Source: Metallyticus violacea
Taxonomy: Eukaryota; Arthropoda; Insecta; Mantodea; Metallyticidae
NCBI GenBank assembly: GCA_030762175.1
Contig: CM060833.1
Span: forward strand, 72,455,501 to 72,519,500
Length of the DNA: 64,000 nucleotides
Reading direction: 5' to 3'
Numbering within the stretch: position 1 is the first letter of the stretch; each line of letters starts with the position of its first letter. Below, one piece after another: positions 61,011 through 64,000 of the stretch. Under the pieces are notes generated by a model. It did not search any database. It was not told where the DNA came from and saw nothing but the letters and a program-made list of their open reading frames with translations. The position numbers were made by a program, and so were the translations under genes.

Positions 61011-63535
61011 ATACACAGGATACAGTTGTGCTGCTTTCATACGTACATAATTAACAGGGACAGAAGAAAAAGGCTAGTAAAGTTCTAACATAAGAAAACT
61101 GCTTTCTTTATAAATATATAACGTAATAACAAAAGTGCTAAAATTAAAACGTGGTAAGTACCAAAATTCTTAACAAATACTGCTGACAGAGTTAGTAGGT
61201 GTGATTAAACAATGTTTTGACATTAAAATGTTTCAGTTTTCTCTTTATATTATCCTTCATATCACTAAATATGCAATTTTCTTTGTGACTGCAAACTCTC
61301 TTTGCCTTTCGACAAGTGACTCTTAAAACAATTTCGATCAAGCGTATACAAAACACTAAGAAAATGTAATTCATTATATAGCACCGTTTCCTCCCCCCTT
61401 TTCTTCTTTCTTTTTCTTTCTTTCTTTTGCAATTAACTAAACTGTTCAAATCTGAACGGAACGTTATGAAAATTTGCACACATATTAAAAGAGTTTAGGT
61501 TGCTAAGTGCAAAATTTCATTGAGTTACTTTTATTTTGAAAATATTAATTTTTTTTTAATTTTAGAACTATTGGAAATATTTAAGCTGCCCTGTACGATA
61601 AACCTTGGCTGTTTTATACTGAACAAATGTTTCTGAAAGTGTAATATTAATATAAGCTGTACAATTCTAGCCATTTTTCTTTAACTCTTTCAGAATAATT
61701 ACTTAAATTTTTGTTTTATATAATCCTTATATATTATTAATAATATATCCTCTTTTTATACATATTTAGCAATAAAATTATATTTGTGAAATAAATACTG
61801 GGAACTTTGGAAAATGTGAAGAAACAATTTCTAAAAAATTGAACTAAATGCAACAGTGATTTAAATTTGCACGCTATGATCTAAGTAGTATCAATCAAAA
61901 GTGTTGTTATACTTCCATTAATAAAATACCATAAGATGTTAAAAATGATAAATACCGGTCTTGCTTTGTCTTAATACATTCAAACTCACTGCAATGTCAT
62001 GAGCCATGACTATCTACAACGGAAGTAAAATACTATCATTTGTGGCTGTTACTGATTGCCGAGTTCAACTGAAATCTGAAATCAACAGAGCTATAAGAAA
62101 CAAAAGCGTATTAATAACCGATAATTCGAATGTTTTCATAATGTTTAAGAAATAATTTATCCATTCTCAACGCATGGAACTGAAATTCTGCCGTTAGGAT
62201 ACTTAAAAGTTATTAAAACAAATGAAAATCGTCTTTGCTCTGATTTATTCTTGAAGCAACGACCTACGTACGAGGTTTATTCAGAGTTTCCTAGATGTAA
62301 TCCATGCGGACACTAGACTACTTTTATTCAACAAAGCCACTTAAAATATTCCCACGCCTTCAGATTCACATTGTTTGAGAATTTCTTCAAACACTTCTCT
62401 CTTTCAGCAGATTGGGATAGGGATCGCGCGATGTTCCATCTTTTGTTTCACTACCGTTGTTTTGTGTCTCTCCTGCAGAAGTGTATCTGACATAGTTTGT
62501 ATTATACTGTAAGAAAAGTTATTAAAATGAAACAAAATAATGTTGGAGCTATAAATGTCAATGTAATCTCCAACGATGTTTTTTTATACTATTATAAATC
62601 TACTGAAAACAGGGTAGGTGATTTACACGATGTCTATAAATGAAAGTTAAAAAAAGTACCTGTAAAAATTAACAGTTTGATTAAAAAAAAAAGTAAATAT
62701 ATATCTTTGGGGAAGCAATTTTTGCATTCAGTTTCCTAGGCATTTCCATTAGATATCTTTTTACTTCCATTTCTGCAGTAATGTTACTGGAAATTGACAA
62801 TCTCATAACTTTTTACCTTGATCCGATATTCACTCACACATGCTGAAGAAGATTGTGATGGGCATTCTTGGAGGCTAATCTAGGTATGAATACGATTGCT
62901 GCCACATACCAAGCAGCATGGAGACGAGCTTTTTCACTACCATAGGTGCAAAATAAGCGACAATCTCGAAGTACCGTATGCTATGGGTGAACCATCATAT
63001 AGAAAATGAAGCCCGGTGGGGTTTTATTGAATTCGTGCATTCACACGCCATCACGAAACCAGCATCAAAGATTGGTGCCCGCAGGTTCATCGCTGATCAT
63101 AATCTGTCCTTATTCCCCTGTTCCTCAGGGGTGTGTTGTAATCCCCTGGCAGGTCTTCTTGAGGTCAGATTCTCAAGCGATTTTGTGTCTACATCGCTGG
63201 AATATACCGGCAACTCTGCAACGTAGCGTTAACGGGACCAATTTGAGATTGTGTGTGAAACTTTGCTGCACCTTAAAATTTGCAGAATTGTTGCATACAA
63301 GTTCATAAGGAAGCGTCCAAATGACGTAGACTGAAATGAAGCAACTACATCAATGGGTTCATGTTTGCAAGCAATTCTTCCATTCTTGAAACTAAACATT
63401 GATAGGTGCTATTGAGAAACGTTTTCTTAAAAAATACAGGCAACTACGGGGGGGGGGGGAGTTTAAAACCTCCTTTTTATTGTTGAGGTTTATGTCTGAG
63501 TTATAAATTTCTCGATAGCGTATGATACTATAGAC
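61011..63535. other. No gene recognised
   Basis: 61010-62830 is AT-rich without recognisable features. 62840-63320 is GC-richer and more complex (CGACAATCTCGAAG, CCCCTGTTCCTCAGGGG) and could be an unrecognised repeat or exon. No frame there gave homology I know. Confidence 0.5.
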
Positions 63536-63790
63536 CACCTCCTTGGTCTAGTGGTTAGCGTTGCTGACTGCTGCCCCTATTGGGAATTTTTCAAAGATTG
63601 GGAATTTTTCAAAGATAGGGAGGTCTGAACGGGGTTCACCCAGCCACACGAGGAAAACTGGGATGGAGAGGTGGCGATCTTCGATCTAATAAGCCACGAT
63701 ATAGGGATCAGCGGGATGCGGTGTGCTGATCACATACTGCACTCTACCAATGAAATCATGTGATGGAGGTAGAAGACGCAGTGATCGTCG
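63536..63790 (+). mobile_element. tRNA-derived SINE, family C
   Basis: CTTGGTCTAGTGGTTAGCG (A box) and GGGGTTCACCCAGCC (B-box region), then a body with GAGGAAAACTGGGATGGAGA and GATCAGCGGGATGCGGTGTG. A 17-bp direct duplication (TTGGGAATTTTTCAAAG) sits inside the head, lengthening it. The end is approximate. Confidence 0.6.
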
Positions 63791-64000
63791 TGGTAAAGCT
63801 CAGGCCCACATGGGGCTGTAAAAAGCTTCATTGTGTTGTACTGTGTAATATCATATGAAATGGAAGAGTGAAAAATTCGTGGTAAGGAAAGATCCACCCC
63901 AGCGTTGCCTAAGCAACCAGGGGAAAGCATTATTTACTCTTTTGTAATAGACTTTTTGATTGGAAACCAAATGTACTTAAATATACTAAGAAAATAGCCG

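Noticed and set aside
1..64000. CRISPR arrays, bacterial operons, integrated virus
   Set aside because: No direct repeats with regular spacers, no Shine-Dalgarno/operon layout and no retroviral gag-pol-env motifs; all mobile DNA seen is SINE, LINE or Tc1/mariner.

Overview
The window is animal nuclear DNA, most likely from a hemimetabolous insect with a large, AT-rich genome. The evidence is one gene split by long GT-AG introns, many tRNA-derived SINEs, decayed mariner/Tc1 transposases, LINE fragments and trinucleotide microsatellites. Placing it among cockroaches, termites or stick insects is only an impression. No bacterial, plasmid or viral features were seen.

One protein-coding gene is recognisable. 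It is on the minus strand, from the start codon at 45467 down to 2082, and continues off the left edge. Seventeen coding exons join without a frame break into 848 residues of a full ABCB transporter (P-glycoprotein/MDR, Mdr49/65 type). They encode a short cytoplasmic N-terminus, TM1-TM6, a complete first nucleotide-binding domain (A-loop Y435, Walker A with K467, Q509, LSGGQ at 565-569, Walker B with E590, H621), the linker, TM7-TM8 and the start of the second intracellular arm. The rest of TMD2 and all of NBD2 (roughly 430 residues, going by the family's usual length) must lie to the left of base 1. An acceptor site lies one base upstream of the ATG, so at least one noncoding 5' exon must exist above 45.5 kb.

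Layout: 1-2081, intron 17 with a SINE and a LINE tail; 2082-15121, exons 17-11 with introns holding SINEs, inverted repeats and a mariner with both TIRs (9684-10878); 15122-30162, exons 10-4 with mariner/Tc1 remnants and a LINE reverse transcriptase interrupted by a 395-bp repeat; 30163-38428, exons 3-2 with a perfect 138-bp-arm palindrome; 38429-45378, intron 1 with a mariner and a degenerate tandem array; 45469-64000, upstream DNA with SINEs, a Tc1-type remnant, microsatellites and a CpG-rich promoter-like block near 60.6-61.0 kb.

The most interesting signal is a set of dispersed repeats, in the introns of this gene, that share a hammerhead-ribozyme-like core: CTGANGA, a short hairpin, then GAAAC. 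Several lie in inverted-repeat elements, including the perfect palindrome at 33092-33373, which carries one copy per arm. A second striking signal is the drop in CpG across the gene body relative to upstream DNA, with a boundary near 39.5 kb inside intron 1. This fits germline gene-body methylation.
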